From Streptomyces sp. NBC_01233 (lineage in GTDB: Bacteria; Actinomycetota; Actinomycetes; Streptomycetales; Streptomycetaceae), in contig NZ_CP108514.1 of assembly GCF_035989305.1 (NCBI RefSeq), positions 5,746,501 through 5,810,500 of the forward strand: a stretch of 64,000 nt of DNA, in the 5' to 3' direction. Below the pieces are notes generated by a model. The model ran no database searches, was not told the DNA's origin, and worked only from the letters and a program-made list of their open reading frames with translations. Below are positions 25,704 through 34,398 of this stretch, piece after piece (the stretch's first letter is position 1; every line of letters starts with the position of its first letter). A program made the translations under genes and the position numbers.

Positions 25704-26810
25704 CTACCGCGGGAGGGTCGCCGGCGACCCCCCGTTCGCCTCGTACCCCGCCACCGCCAGCGCCCGGTACACCGCGTACTCCGCAGCCGGGTCCGCCGTG
25801 GCCGACCACGGCAGCGCGCCCACGTATCCGTCCACGTGCCGCACCTGCTCCATGGCCTCCGCCCAGCGCTCCATGTTGACCAGGAACATCAGCAGCAGGT
25901 GCCGTACGTGCGCCAGCATCGGGTCGTCCTGGCGCGCGGTCTGCACCGCGTACAGCGCGCCCTCCACCGCCCGCGTCACGACCGCGCTCTGGTAGAAGCT
26001 GCCGGTCAGGACGATCTCGGGGGTGTTCTCGTACACCGCGAACAGCGGCAGCGCCGCCAGCAGCGAGCCCTGCGGCGCACGCGCCGCGGCCGCGTGCGTG
26101 AACGCGTCCGCCTTCTCCCGCGAGCCGTGCCACTTCGCGCACCAGTAGTGCAGCGCCGCCAGGTGCGCCCCCATGTGCTCCGGCGCCCGGTCGATGACCT
26201 CCGCCCACAGGGTGTCGAACTCCGCCTCCGAGTAGGCCAGACCCCGCGCGATCGCCAGCTCCGTGATGTACGGGACCGGATCCGCCGGCGCCAGCAGCGC
26301 CGCCCTGCGGCACGCCTCCCGGGCCTCCTCCAGGATGATCCGGTGATCGGTGGACCCGACCCCGCCCGAGTGCCGCCACGCCTGCTGCACCAGCAGCTCC
26401 GCGTGCACCTGCGCGCCGCCCGCGTCCTGTTCCGCGTCCAGCCGCCACGCCTTCAGCCACGGCGCGCCCACACCCGGCTGCGCCACCAGCTCCAGCGCCG
26501 CCGCCCCGCCGAAGGCCTGCACGCGCTGCCAGCGCCGCTCGCCCTCCCGCGGAGTCCCGGCGAGCAGCTGCGAGGCCGCCTGCCACTGGCCGGTGCGCTG
26601 CACGTTGTCGAGGGCGTCCATCAGATCCTGGTCGGGCCCGGGCACCCGGATGTCGAGCTCCTCCTGCAGGTCGAATCCGTAGCTCGCCGGGTCGGCGGCG
26701 TCAGGACTGCCCGGCGCGACCAGACGGATGCCGCCGCGCCTGCGCCGGACGTACGGACCCACGATGAACACGATCATGAGCATCGCGAACAGCAACCACA
26801 GAATCTCCAT
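25704..26810 (-). CDS. Membrane-anchored TPR-like protein
   Basis: 368-residue protein with one N-terminal transmembrane helix (ILWLLFAMLMIVFIVGPYV) followed by a basic stop-transfer (RRRRGG). The rest is helical, with TPR-like pairs (WQAASQLLAG, EACRRAALLAPADPVPY, HMGAHLAALHYWCAKW, WAEAMEQVRHVDGYVG). So it is tethered to the membrane with a cytoplasmic scaffold. Start ATG 26810 with GGAGG. Divergent from the cystathionine gamma-synthase gene with only 75 bp between. Partner unknown. Confidence 0.75.
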   Translation of the reverse strand: MEILWLLFAMLMIVFIVGPYVRRRRGGIRLVAPGSPDAADPASYGFDLQEELDIRVPGPDQDLMDALDNVQRTGQWQAASQLLAGTPREGERRWQRVQAFGGAAALELVAQPGVGAPWLKAWRLDAEQDAGGAQVHAELLVQQAWRHSGGVGSTDHRIILEEAREACRRAALLAPADPVPYITELAIARGLAYSEAEFDTLWAEVIDRAPEHMGAHLAALHYWCAKWHGSREKADAFTHAAAARAPQGSLLAALPLFAVYENTPEIVLTGSFYQSAVVTRAVEGALYAVQTARQDDPMLAHVRHLLLMFLVNMERWAEAMEQVRHVDGYVGALPWSATADPAAEYAVYRALAVAGYEANGGSPATLPR

Positions 26811-26885
26811 GCCTCCAGCGAACCAGACCGAGGGGGCCGCAGGCCAATAGGGGACCCGATCCCGGGCGGGGCATAGCATCTGACC

Positions 26886-28043
26886 ATGAGCGACGACAGC
26901 CACGAGCACCAGAGCTTCGAGACCCGCGCGATCCACGCGGGCAACACGGCGGACCCGCAGACCGGCGCGGTCGTACCCCCGATCTACCAGGTCTCCACCT
27001 ACAAGCAGGACGGCGTCGGAGGACTGCGCGGCGGCTACGAGTACAGCCGCAGCGCCAACCCGACCCGCACCGCACTTGAGGAGAACCTCGCGGCGCTGGA
27101 GGGCGGCCGCCGCGGGCTCGCCTTCGCGTCCGGACTGGCCGCGGAGGACTGCCTGCTGCGTACGCTGCTCTCCCCGGGCGACCACGTGGTCATCCCCAAC
27201 GACGCGTACGGCGGCACCTTCCGCCTCTTCGCGAAGGTCGTCTCCCGCTGGGGCGTGGAGTGGTCGGTGGCCGACACCTCCGACGCGGACTCCGTACGGG
27301 CGGCCCTCACCCCGAAGACGAAGGTCATCTGGGTCGAGACCCCCTCCAACCCGCTGCTCGGCATCACGGACATCGCCGTGGTCGCCGACATCGCGCGGAC
27401 GGCCGGCGCCAAGCTGGTCGTGGACAACACCTTCGCCTCCCCCTACCTGCAGCAGCCCCTCGCGCTGGGCGCCGACGTGGTCGTGCACTCGCTGACCAAG
27501 TACATGGGCGGGCACTCCGACGTGGTCGGCGGCGCGCTGGTCACCGCGGACGCGGCGCTCGGCGAGGAACTGGCCTACCACCAGAACGCGATGGGCGCGG
27601 TGGCCGGTCCCTTCGACTCCTGGGTCGTGCTGCGGGGCATCAAGACCCTCGCCGTACGCATGGACCGGCACGCGGAGAACGCGGGCAGGATCGTCGAGGT
27701 GCTCAAGCGGCACCCGAAGGTCACCAAGGTCCTCTACCCGGGCCTGCCCGAGCACCCGGGTCACGAGGTCGCCGCCAAGCAGATGCGGAACTTCGGCGGC
27801 ATGATCTCCTTCCAGGTCGCCGGTGGCGAGGAAGAGGCCGTCGCGGTCTGCGGCCGCACCAAGATCTTCACCCTGGCCGAGTCCCTGGGCGGCGTCGAGT
27901 CCCTCATCGAGCACCCGGGGCGCATGACGCACGCCTCGGTGGCCGGCTCGGCGCTGGAGGTCCCGGCGGACCTGATCCGCGTCTCGGTCGGCATCGAGAA
28001 CGCCGACGACCTCATCGCGGACCTCACCCAGGCCCTGGGCTAG
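26886..28043 (+). CDS. metB: Cystathionine gamma-synthase (PLP-dependent)
   Basis: 385-residue trans-sulfuration enzyme joining Cys with an O-acyl-homoserine, or the related gamma-lyase of the same fold. Seen: YEYSRSANPTRTALE (substrate and PLP contacts), the aromatic-stacking YGGTFRLF, WVETPSNPLLGI, and the PLP lysine motif SLTKYMGGHSD at Lys205. The C-terminal SLGGVESLIEHP matches the family. Synthase or lyase cannot be told apart safely from these motifs; I favour synthase from the gene order I remember. Confidence 0.9.
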   Translation: MSDDSHEHQSFETRAIHAGNTADPQTGAVVPPIYQVSTYKQDGVGGLRGGYEYSRSANPTRTALEENLAALEGGRRGLAFASGLAAEDCLLRTLLSPGDHVVIPNDAYGGTFRLFAKVVSRWGVEWSVADTSDADSVRAALTPKTKVIWVETPSNPLLGITDIAVVADIARTAGAKLVVDNTFASPYLQQPLALGADVVVHSLTKYMGGHSDVVGGALVTADAALGEELAYHQNAMGAVAGPFDSWVVLRGIKTLAVRMDRHAENAGRIVEVLKRHPKVTKVLYPGLPEHPGHEVAAKQMRNFGGMISFQVAGGEEEAVAVCGRTKIFTLAESLGGVESLIEHPGRMTHASVAGSALEVPADLIRVSVGIENADDLIADLTQALG

Positions 28044-28050
28044 CCGCCCC

Positions 28051-28088
28051 GCCCCCGCCGGGCCCCGGCCCGGACCCGGCGGGGGCGT
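28051..28088 (+). terminator. 13-bp hairpin after metB
   Basis: Perfect arms 28051-28063 and 28076-28088 start 7 bp after the stop. The following 170 bp is low-complexity GC repeat text without a gene. Confidence 0.7.
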
Positions 28089-28261
28089 GTGCCGGTGCGC
28101 CGCTGTGCCGGGGGCCGTGCCCCCGGGGTCTGGGGCGGAGCCCCGGGAAACCCGGCTCCGCCGGGGCACCGGGCTCCGCCCGACAGGGCCGGGTCAGCGC
28201 CAGGGCTGGGTTCGGCCGGCGAAGCCGGGTCCGGCCCGGCAGGGCTGGGGCGGCGGTTGGG

Positions 28262-28516
28262 CTACCAGCCTTCCAAGGGCGGGGAGATGCCGCTCGGCGG
28301 CGTGGCCCAGGGGCGGGTCAGGGAGGCCCAGACCGTGAAGGCCACCGCGGCAGCGAAGAGCACCGCCCACCCCAACCGGCGCAGCGCCCGCCGACGCCGC
28401 AGCAACCGGCCGCCCCGGGCCGCCGCACCCGCCGCGAGGCCCGCCGGCACCGTCGGGTACGGCCCCTCCAGCAGCTGCCTGACCTGGGCTTCCTTCCGGT
28501 CCGGGAGCCCGCTCAC
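28262..28516 (-). CDS. Small single-pass membrane protein coupled to a sigma-like gene
   Basis: 84 residues from GTG 28516, which overlaps the TGA of the upstream gene (GTGA). The N-terminal half is soluble (LPDRKEAQVRQLLEGPYPTV), then a basic RRRRALRRLG precedes one transmembrane helix (WAVLFAAAVAFTVWASL). This is the size and layout of a minimal anti-sigma partner, and the position after a sigma-like gene agrees, but it has no zinc-binding HxxxCxxC motif. Role inferred only. Confidence 0.6.
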   Translation of the reverse strand: MSGLPDRKEAQVRQLLEGPYPTVPAGLAAGAAARGGRLLRRRRALRRLGWAVLFAAAVAFTVWASLTRPWATPPSGISPPLEGW

Positions 28517-28944
28517 GCCGCCTCCCGGGACCTCAGCGCGGCCACGGCCCGGTTGCACAGCACCCGTACCCGCTCGGCCGTCAGCCCGAGCTGTGCCGCC
28601 GTGACCTCCTCCGCGACGCCCTCGTAGAGCCGCAGCACGAGTACGAGCCGCTCCGGGGGGCTCAGCCGCGCCAGTACGCCGGTGCCGCCGTGATGGCGCC
28701 AGCCGGTCCGGGCGAAGGCCGCGCACAGCTCCTGGCGGGTGAAGTCGTACGGGTCGTCCCCGCGCAGCCGCAGCCAGTTCGCGTACGTACGGGCCAACGC
28801 GCCCGCCAGCAGCCGTCGTGCCGCTTCCGGCTCACCGGTCAGCAGCACCGCGACATACAGGAGCCGCCCCGCCGCGCCCGCGACGAAAGCCTCGAACTCC
28901 GCGTAGGAGCCAGCCTGTTGATCGACCACCCGCATAGTCCACAT
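28513..28944 (-). CDS. Degenerate SigE-family (ECF-like) sigma factor
   Basis: 143-residue protein related to the Streptomyces SigE-family ECF sigma factors. Region 2-like text is YAEFEAFVAGAAGRLLYVAVLLTGEPEAARRLLAGALART, region 4-like text is LSPPERLVLVLRLYEG to TAERVRVLCNRAVAALRS. Against the family, the region 2 acidic motif (typically AEDLVQEALAR) is AARRLLAGALAR, having lost the Glu-Asp and the Gln-Glu needed for core RNA polymerase binding. It is also short, and the linker is reduced. It may be an inactive or anti-competing relative. Start ATG 28944 is uncertain; ATG 28935 is an alternative. Confidence 0.6.
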   Translation of the reverse strand: MWTMRVVDQQAGSYAEFEAFVAGAAGRLLYVAVLLTGEPEAARRLLAGALARTYANWLRLRGDDPYDFTRQELCAAFARTGWRHHGGTGVLARLSPPERLVLVLRLYEGVAEEVTAAQLGLTAERVRVLCNRAVAALRSREAA

Positions 28945-28992
28945 AGTGCGGGCAGCGGGACCGTCCCGGTCAAGAGGACGGACGGACTCCGC

Positions 28993-29514
28993 TCAGGAGG
29001 CCGGTCCTGCTTCGGCCACGGCCGCCATCAGTTCCGACAGCGAAAGGTTGAACCGCGTCAGCAGTCCGGTGAAGGATTCCCGCTCGTCCTCGCTCCAGCC
29101 CTCCGTCACCCGGGCCATCAGCTCGCGCCGCGAGGAGCGGACATCCTCCAGCCGCGCCAGCCCCCGCGGGGACAGTGCGAGCACCACGGCCCGCCCGTCC
29201 TCGGGGTGCGAGGTCCGCTTGACCAGACCGCTGTCGACCAGCGGCGCGACCTGACGGGTCACCGTGGAGGAGTCGATTCCCATGCCGCCGGCGAGCGCCT
29301 TGACGCCCATCGGGCCCTCCAGGTCGAGCCGGTTCAGCAGCAGGTAGGCGGCGCGGTCCATGGAGTTGCGGGCCTGGCCCACACCGCCCAGGCGGGTCTG
29401 CTCGGCGCGGCGGGCGAAGACGGCCACCTGGTGCTGGAGCGCGTCGAGGAGACCGCCTCCGGCGGGCGCGTCGGCCGCCGCGGGCAGGTCGGAATTGGCC
29501 GGGGTGGAAGGCAT
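28993..29514 (-). CDS. MarR-family transcriptional regulator
   Basis: 173-residue winged-helix regulator. The helix-turn-helix is GPMGVKALAGGMGIDSSTVTRQVAPLVDSGLV, followed by the wing KRTSHPEDGRAVVLALSPRG. The flanking helices form the usual MarR dimer. Its start is ATG 29514. It is divergent from ilvA (about 240 bp apart), so it could control that gene or itself. The ligand is unknown. Confidence 0.88.
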   Translation of the reverse strand: MPSTPANSDLPAAADAPAGGGLLDALQHQVAVFARRAEQTRLGGVGQARNSMDRAAYLLLNRLDLEGPMGVKALAGGMGIDSSTVTRQVAPLVDSGLVKRTSHPEDGRAVVLALSPRGLARLEDVRSSRRELMARVTEGWSEDERESFTGLLTRFNLSLSELMAAVAEAGPAS

Positions 29515-29755
29515 GGCCGTGGGCTCTCTTCGCGTGGGTCCGACAAGGATGGGGGACAGAGTACGCGGCCGTGCGGCGGCTCGTACGCCTCGTACGAGAA
29601 CTGATACGGCCCGTCCGGGCCGCCGTCGCGCACGTGTCCCGGATGGCGAGATTTCGCCCCTCCCCGAGGTCCTCCCCGAGGCCCGCCCCGAGCCCCTGTC
29701 GGAGCCTCTGCCTCCGCTTCGAGCCGCCCCGCCCGCGGGCTGCGAGACTGGCGGC

Positions 29756-30988
29756 ATGAACTACCGCGTGCCCCAGCCCGTCCCGCAGGTCATCCTCGAC
29801 GATGTCCGGGGGGCTCAGAAGATGCTCTCCGGCGTCTCCCGGGTCACGCCGATGGAAGGCAGCCGGTACCTCTCCTCGCTCACCGGGTCCCCGGTCCACT
29901 TCAAGTGCGAGAACCTCCAGCGCACCGGCTCCTTCAAGCTGCGCGGCGCCTACGTCCGCATCGCGGGCCTGCGCCCCGAGCAGCGGGCCGCCGGTGTCGT
30001 CGCGGCCAGCGCCGGCAACCACGCGCAGGGCGTGGCGCTGGCCTCCTCCCTCCTCGGAGTCCGCTCCACCGTGTTCATGCCGGTCGGGGCGCCGCTGCCG
30101 AAGGTGGCCGCGACCCAGGAATACGGAGCCGAGGTGCGCATGCACGGGCAGGTCGTCGACGAGACCCTCGCGGCCGCCCAGGACTACGCGGACCGCACGG
30201 GCGCCGTGTTCATCCACCCCTTCGACCACCGCGACATCATCGCGGGCCAGGGCACGGTGGGCCTGGAGATCCTGGAGCAGTGCCCGGAGGTGCGGACCAT
30301 CCTCGTCGGGATCGGCGGCGGCGGTCTCGCGGCCGGTGTCGCGGTCGCGGTGAAGGCGCTGCGGCCCGACGTGCGGGTCGTCGGGGTGCAGGCGGCGGGC
30401 GCGGCCGCGTACCCGCCCTCGCTCCGGATCGGGCACCCCGTCTCCATCGACGACCCCGACACGATGGCGGACGGAATCAAGGTCGGCCGCCCCGGCGACG
30501 TCCCCTTCAAAATCATCGGCGAGCTGCTCGACGACGTGCGTACGGTCTCCGAGGACGCCCTCTCCAGCGCGCTGCTGCTCTGCTTGGAACGGGCGAAGCT
30601 GCTGGTCGAACCGGCGGGGTGCAGCACGGTCGCGGCCCTGCTCAGCGAGCCCGAACTGTACGGCGGAGGCCCGGTGGTGGCCGTCCTGTCCGGCGGCAAC
30701 GTCGACCCGCTGCTGCTCCAGCGGATCCTGCGCCACGGCATGGCGGCGGCGGGCCGGTACCTGTCCCTGCGGCTGCGCGTGGCCGACCGCCCCGGGGCCC
30801 TGGCCGGGCTCCTGGGGGTGTTGTCGGTGGTGGATGCGAACGTACTCGATGTGAGCCACGTACGGACCGATCCACGGCTGGGGCTCACGGAGGTGGAGGT
30901 GGAGCTGCACCTGGAGACGAAGGGCCCGGAGCACTGCGCGGAGGTCGCACGGAAACTGCACGCCGCGGGATACAAGGTGATGAGCTAG
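29756..30988 (+). CDS. ilvA: Threonine ammonia-lyase (threonine dehydratase)
   Basis: 410-residue PLP enzyme converting threonine to 2-oxobutyrate. It has the PLP Lys61 in GSFKLRGAY, ASAGNHAQGVALA, the phosphate-cradling GIGGGGLAAG and a serine-rich LSGGNVDP. The C-terminal 80 residues form one ACT-like domain (LRLRVADRPGALAGLLGVLS), as in biodegradative-like or short IlvA enzymes, not the double ACT of E. coli IlvA. So allosteric control is likely simpler. Preceded by a long Pro/Arg leader-like sequence without a gene. Confidence 0.92.
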   Translation: MNYRVPQPVPQVILDDVRGAQKMLSGVSRVTPMEGSRYLSSLTGSPVHFKCENLQRTGSFKLRGAYVRIAGLRPEQRAAGVVAASAGNHAQGVALASSLLGVRSTVFMPVGAPLPKVAATQEYGAEVRMHGQVVDETLAAAQDYADRTGAVFIHPFDHRDIIAGQGTVGLEILEQCPEVRTILVGIGGGGLAAGVAVAVKALRPDVRVVGVQAAGAAAYPPSLRIGHPVSIDDPDTMADGIKVGRPGDVPFKIIGELLDDVRTVSEDALSSALLLCLERAKLLVEPAGCSTVAALLSEPELYGGGPVVAVLSGGNVDPLLLQRILRHGMAAAGRYLSLRLRVADRPGALAGLLGVLSVVDANVLDVSHVRTDPRLGLTEVEVELHLETKGPEHCAEVARKLHAAGYKVMS

Positions 30989-31120
30989 ACGGCGGACGCC
31001 GTCGGGGTGCCGGCATCACCCGTTCGGCCGGGCGAGACCCATTCGGCGCTCATAGGATTTGCGTAGCGATGCCCTGAAAGCCCCGATTCTACTGGCCCGA
31101 TTCACACGGGGAGAATCCAT

Positions 31121-32143
31121 ATGCCAGGCGCTATCTACGCCGAAGGTCTGGTCAAGACCTTCGGCGATGTACGGGCTCTGGACGGCGTGGACCTCGATGT
31201 CCCCGAAGGCACCGTCCTGGGTCTGCTCGGCCCCAACGGTGCGGGCAAGACCACGACCGTGCGCGTCCTGACCACCCTCCTCCAGCCCGACAGCGGCAAG
31301 GCCTTCGTCGCCGGCATCGACGTGCTGGGGCACCCCAACGAGGTCCGCCGGGCCATCGGCCTCTCCGGCCAGTTCGCCGCCGTCGACGAGTACCTGACCG
31401 GCCGTGAGAACCTCCAGATGGTCGGCCAGCTCTACCAGATGAAGGCCAGGGCCGCGAAGGCCCGGGCCGACGAACTGCTCGAACGCTTCGACCTCGGCGA
31501 CGCCGCCGACCGCACCGCCAAGACCTACTCCGGCGGCATGCGCAGGCGCCTCGACCTCGCCGCCGCCCTCGTCGTCAGTCCGCCCGTCATGTTCATGGAC
31601 GAGCCGACCACCGGACTCGACCCCCGCAACCGCCAGCAGCTGTGGGGGATCATCCAGGAACTGGTCGCCGGCGGCACCACCCTGCTCCTCACCACCCAGT
31701 ACCTGGAGGAGGCCGACCACCTCGCCCACGACATATGCGTGGTCGACCACGGCAAGGTCATCGCCCGCGGCACATCCGACCAGCTCAAGGCCCGTACGGG
31801 CGGCGAGCGCGTGGAGGTCGTCGTCCACGAGCGGGACCACATGGCCACCGCACGTGAGGTGCTCGCCGGCTTCGGCAAGGGCGAGACCACGGTCGAGGAG
31901 CACACCCGCAAGCTGACCGTGCCGGTGTCGGGCGGCGCCAAGCTGCTCGCCGAGGTCATCCGGGAACTGGACGGCCGCGGCATCGAGATCGACGACATAG
32001 GCCTGCGCCGCCCCACCCTCGACGACGTGTTCATCTCCCTCACCGGCCACGCGGCCGAGCAGGCGGCGGACGAGAGCGGCGACGGTGCGGCCGGCCCCGA
32101 GGCCAAGGGCCGCAAGGCGGCCCGGAAGGAGGCGGCGAAGTGA
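31121..32143 (+). CDS. ABC transporter ATP-binding protein, DrrA type
   Basis: 340-residue ATPase of a drug-exporter type ABC system. Walker A GPNGAGKTT at 37-45, signature YSGGMRRRLDLA, Walker B VMFMDEPTTGLD, H-loop TTQYLEEADHLAHD. The C-terminal extension (RRPTLDDVFISLTGHAAE) is typical of the DrrA/daunorubicin-resistance subfamily and is followed by a charged tail. It overlaps the permease gene by 4 bp (GTGA). A role in exporting a lipophilic compound is likely; the substrate is unknown. Start ATG 31121. Confidence 0.93.
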   Translation: MPGAIYAEGLVKTFGDVRALDGVDLDVPEGTVLGLLGPNGAGKTTTVRVLTTLLQPDSGKAFVAGIDVLGHPNEVRRAIGLSGQFAAVDEYLTGRENLQMVGQLYQMKARAAKARADELLERFDLGDAADRTAKTYSGGMRRRLDLAAALVVSPPVMFMDEPTTGLDPRNRQQLWGIIQELVAGGTTLLLTTQYLEEADHLAHDICVVDHGKVIARGTSDQLKARTGGERVEVVVHERDHMATAREVLAGFGKGETTVEEHTRKLTVPVSGGAKLLAEVIRELDGRGIEIDDIGLRRPTLDDVFISLTGHAAEQAADESGDGAAGPEAKGRKAARKEAAK

Positions 32144-32997
32144 CCCTCACCTCCCCGACATCGGACATCACGGCACCGCGCCCGCGCGGCGGCGTCGTCC
32201 AGAGCGTCAACGACTCCCTCGTGGTCGCCAAGCGGAACCTGATCCGGATGTCCCGGATCCCGGAGATGATCATCTTCGGCGTGATTCAGCCGGTCATGTT
32301 CGTCGTCCTCTTCAGCTACGTCTTCGGCGGCTCGATCAGCGTCGGGGGCAGCACCTCGCCCGCCGCCTACCGCGAGTTCCTGATGGCCGGCATCTTCGCC
32401 CAGACCGTCACCTTCGCCACCGCGGGCGCCGGCGCGGGCATCGCGGACGACATGCACAAGGGCCTGATCGACCGCTTCCGCTCACTGCCCATGGCCCGCG
32501 GCGCGGTCCTCACCGGGCGCACCCTCGCCGACCTCGTCCAGACCACGCTCACCCTCTTCGTCCTGGCGGTCGTGGCCCTGATCGTCGGCTGGCGCACCCA
32601 CACGAGCTTCGGCGAGGTCCTGGCCGGCTTCGGCCTGCTGCTCCTGCTCGGCTACGCCTTCTCCTGGATCGGCGCCCTGATCGGCCTGTCGGTGCGCACC
32701 CCGGAGGCGGCCACCTCGGGCGGGCTGATCTGGCTCTTCCCGCTGACGTTCATCTCGAACGCCTTCGTCCCCTCCGAGAACATGCCGCCCTTCCTGCAGA
32801 CCATCGCGGAGTGGAACCCCTTCAGCGCCACCGTCCAGGCGTCCCGCGAGCTCTTCGGCAACCTTCCGGAGGGCTATCCGGTCCCGGACGCGTGGCCGAT
32901 GCAGCACCCGATCACGGCGTCCATCCTCTGGTCGGTGCTGATCATCGTGGTCTTCCGGTCCCTCGCGGTCCGCAAGTACCGCTCGGCGACGGTGTAG
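32140..32997 (+). CDS. ABC-2 type permease, DrrB type
   Basis: 285-residue membrane partner of the ATPase just upstream, with which it overlaps by 4 bp. Six hydrophobic segments can be seen, among them MIIFGVIQPVMFVVLFSYVF, TLFVLAVVALIVGW and SILWSVLIIVVFRSLAV. The NAFVPSENMPPFLQTIAEWNPFSA loop is the classic ABC-2/DrrB signature. The pair forms a complete half-size exporter. Confidence 0.92.
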   Translation: MTLTSPTSDITAPRPRGGVVQSVNDSLVVAKRNLIRMSRIPEMIIFGVIQPVMFVVLFSYVFGGSISVGGSTSPAAYREFLMAGIFAQTVTFATAGAGAGIADDMHKGLIDRFRSLPMARGAVLTGRTLADLVQTTLTLFVLAVVALIVGWRTHTSFGEVLAGFGLLLLLGYAFSWIGALIGLSVRTPEAATSGGLIWLFPLTFISNAFVPSENMPPFLQTIAEWNPFSATVQASRELFGNLPEGYPVPDAWPMQHPITASILWSVLIIVVFRSLAVRKYRSATV

Positions 32998-33001
32998 GCC
33001 C

Positions 33002-33062
33002 GCCCGTAGGCGGGGTGCCCGTAGGCGGGGTGCCCGTAGGCGGGGTGCCCGTACGGCGGGGT
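33002..33062. repeat. Tandem repeat, 15 bp x 4
   Basis: GCCCGTAGGCGGGGT occurs at 33002, 33017 and 33032, followed by a copy with one inserted base at 33047. It begins 4 bp after the permease stop, and the degraded array runs on to about 33085. Confidence 0.9.
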
Positions 33063-33091
33063 GGCCCGACGGTGGGGTGCCCGTACACGCG

Positions 33092-33132
33092 ACGATGCCC
33101 GGCCGGGAGAACCGAACCCGGCCGGGCATCGT
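33092..33132. terminator. Perfect 16-bp hairpin between the ABC permease and greA
   Basis: Arms 33092-33107 and 33117-33132 are perfect reverse complements with a 9-nt loop, in the gap of two convergent genes. It likely terminates both. Confidence 0.85.
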
Positions 33133-33172
33133 GCGTGCATCAGGAAAAACAGAAGACGGAGACCGAGGGTGA

Positions 33173-33670
33173 TCAGCCGGTGAAGGGCTTGACGTCCAGG
33201 ATCTTGACCGAGGCCTTCTTGCCGTTCGGCAGCTCGTACTCGGCGTCCTCGCCGATCGCCTTGCCCAGCACACCGCTGCCCAGCGGGGACTGCGGGGAGT
33301 ACGTCTCGAAGTCCGAGGACGCGTACTCGCGGGAGGCCAGGAGGAACTCCATGGTGTCGTCCTCGTCGCCGTCGAAGGCGATCTTGACGAGCGTGCCGGG
33401 GGCGACGACGCCGTCGGACGCGGGCGCGGTGCCGACCTTGGCGTTCTCCAGGAGCTGCGTGAGCTGGCGGACCCGGAGCTCCTGCTTGCCCTGCTCCTCC
33501 TTGGCCGCGTGGTACCCGCCGTTCTCGCGCAGGTCGCCCTCCTCGCGGGCGGCTGCGATCTTCGTGGCGATCTCCGTGCGGGCGGGACCAGAGAGGTAGT
33601 CCAGCTCCGCCTTCAGCTGGTCGTACGCCGCCTGGGTCAGCCAGGTGACGCTTTCGCTCGTCTGGGTCAC
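33173..33670 (-). CDS. greA: Transcription elongation factor GreA
   Basis: 165-residue GreA that rescues backtracked RNA polymerase by stimulating transcript cleavage. The N-terminal coiled coil carries the acidic tip REEGDLRENGGYHAAKEEQG with the Asp-Glu pair that enters the secondary channel. The C-terminal FKBP-like domain has SPLGSGVLGKAIGEDAEYELP. Start ATG 33670. Upstream of it (same strand) is the DUF4307 gene. Confidence 0.95.
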   Translation of the reverse strand: MTQTSESVTWLTQAAYDQLKAELDYLSGPARTEIATKIAAAREEGDLRENGGYHAAKEEQGKQELRVRQLTQLLENAKVGTAPASDGVVAPGTLVKIAFDGDEDDTMEFLLASREYASSDFETYSPQSPLGSGVLGKAIGEDAEYELPNGKKASVKILDVKPFTG

Positions 33671-33799
33671 GGGTGCTCCTCGTCGGTACAGGGGACTACA
33701 AAGCCGCCAGCGGCGGACGAAACCACGAGCCTAACAATTCGGGAAGAAAAGGGGGAGGACCCCAGAGGCTCATTGCCCCGTCGGCCGCGTCGTCAAGCC

Positions 33800-34213
33800 T
33801 CAGCGGGCGGAAGCCGCCGGCTGGCAGCCGACCAGCTCGACCATCGTGGCACGGCTCGTCGTCCTGAGGGAGACGACCTCGTCCACCCGGCTGTCGGGCT
33901 GGGCGAAGGTGAAGTCCGCGCGGCCCACCTCGCCGTGTCCCTTGTCCTGCGAGCTCAGGGAGCAGACCCCGGTGACCGAGGCATCCTTGCGGACCTCCAG
34001 GTGCACCCTGACCTCGGTGTCCGAAATCACCTGGAACTTGATCACCTCGGCGCTCACGCTCTGCCCCGCGACGTAGTCCCAGCCGATCCAGCCGACCACA
34101 CCCAGCAGCACGGCACCCAGTGCCGACCCGACGATCTTGAGCTTCCGGTCCGCACGCTCGTCCGCCGACCGGCCGTACCGGCCCTCGGGCAGTCCCTCGC
34201 GCACCGCGCTCAT
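33800..34213 (-). CDS. DUF4307 single-pass membrane protein
   Basis: 137-residue actinobacterial protein with one transmembrane helix (IVGSALGAVLLGVVGWIGW) after a charged N-terminus (RYGRSADERADRKLK). The extracytoplasmic part has VIKFQVISDTEVRVHLEVRK and two Cys (VCSLSS and VGCQP), which could pair. Layout matches DUF4307. It sits between greA and the tnpB remnant; function unknown. Confidence 0.8.
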   Translation of the reverse strand: MSAVREGLPEGRYGRSADERADRKLKIVGSALGAVLLGVVGWIGWDYVAGQSVSAEVIKFQVISDTEVRVHLEVRKDASVTGVCSLSSQDKGHGEVGRADFTFAQPDSRVDEVVSLRTTSRATMVELVGCQPAASAR

Positions 34214-34398
34214 GATCGTTTCCTCTCTGCGGGGGCATCCCGTCCCGCCCCGGTCCGGTCGCCTGGTCAATGGAGCATGCCATGGCCCTGCGACCCGAGA
34301 GGAATCGGATCGACATCGAACGCGCGACGCGACCTTTCGTTCGCTCGTTCGTGTGGGGTGGTCGGGCTTCCCGGGAGACCGGCGGACGGCGCCCCTAG

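Noticed and set aside
25704..28169. 821-codon minus-strand frame as one gene
   Set aside because: Only the part from 26810 down is protein-like; the rest is antisense to metB. Start at 26810 chosen.
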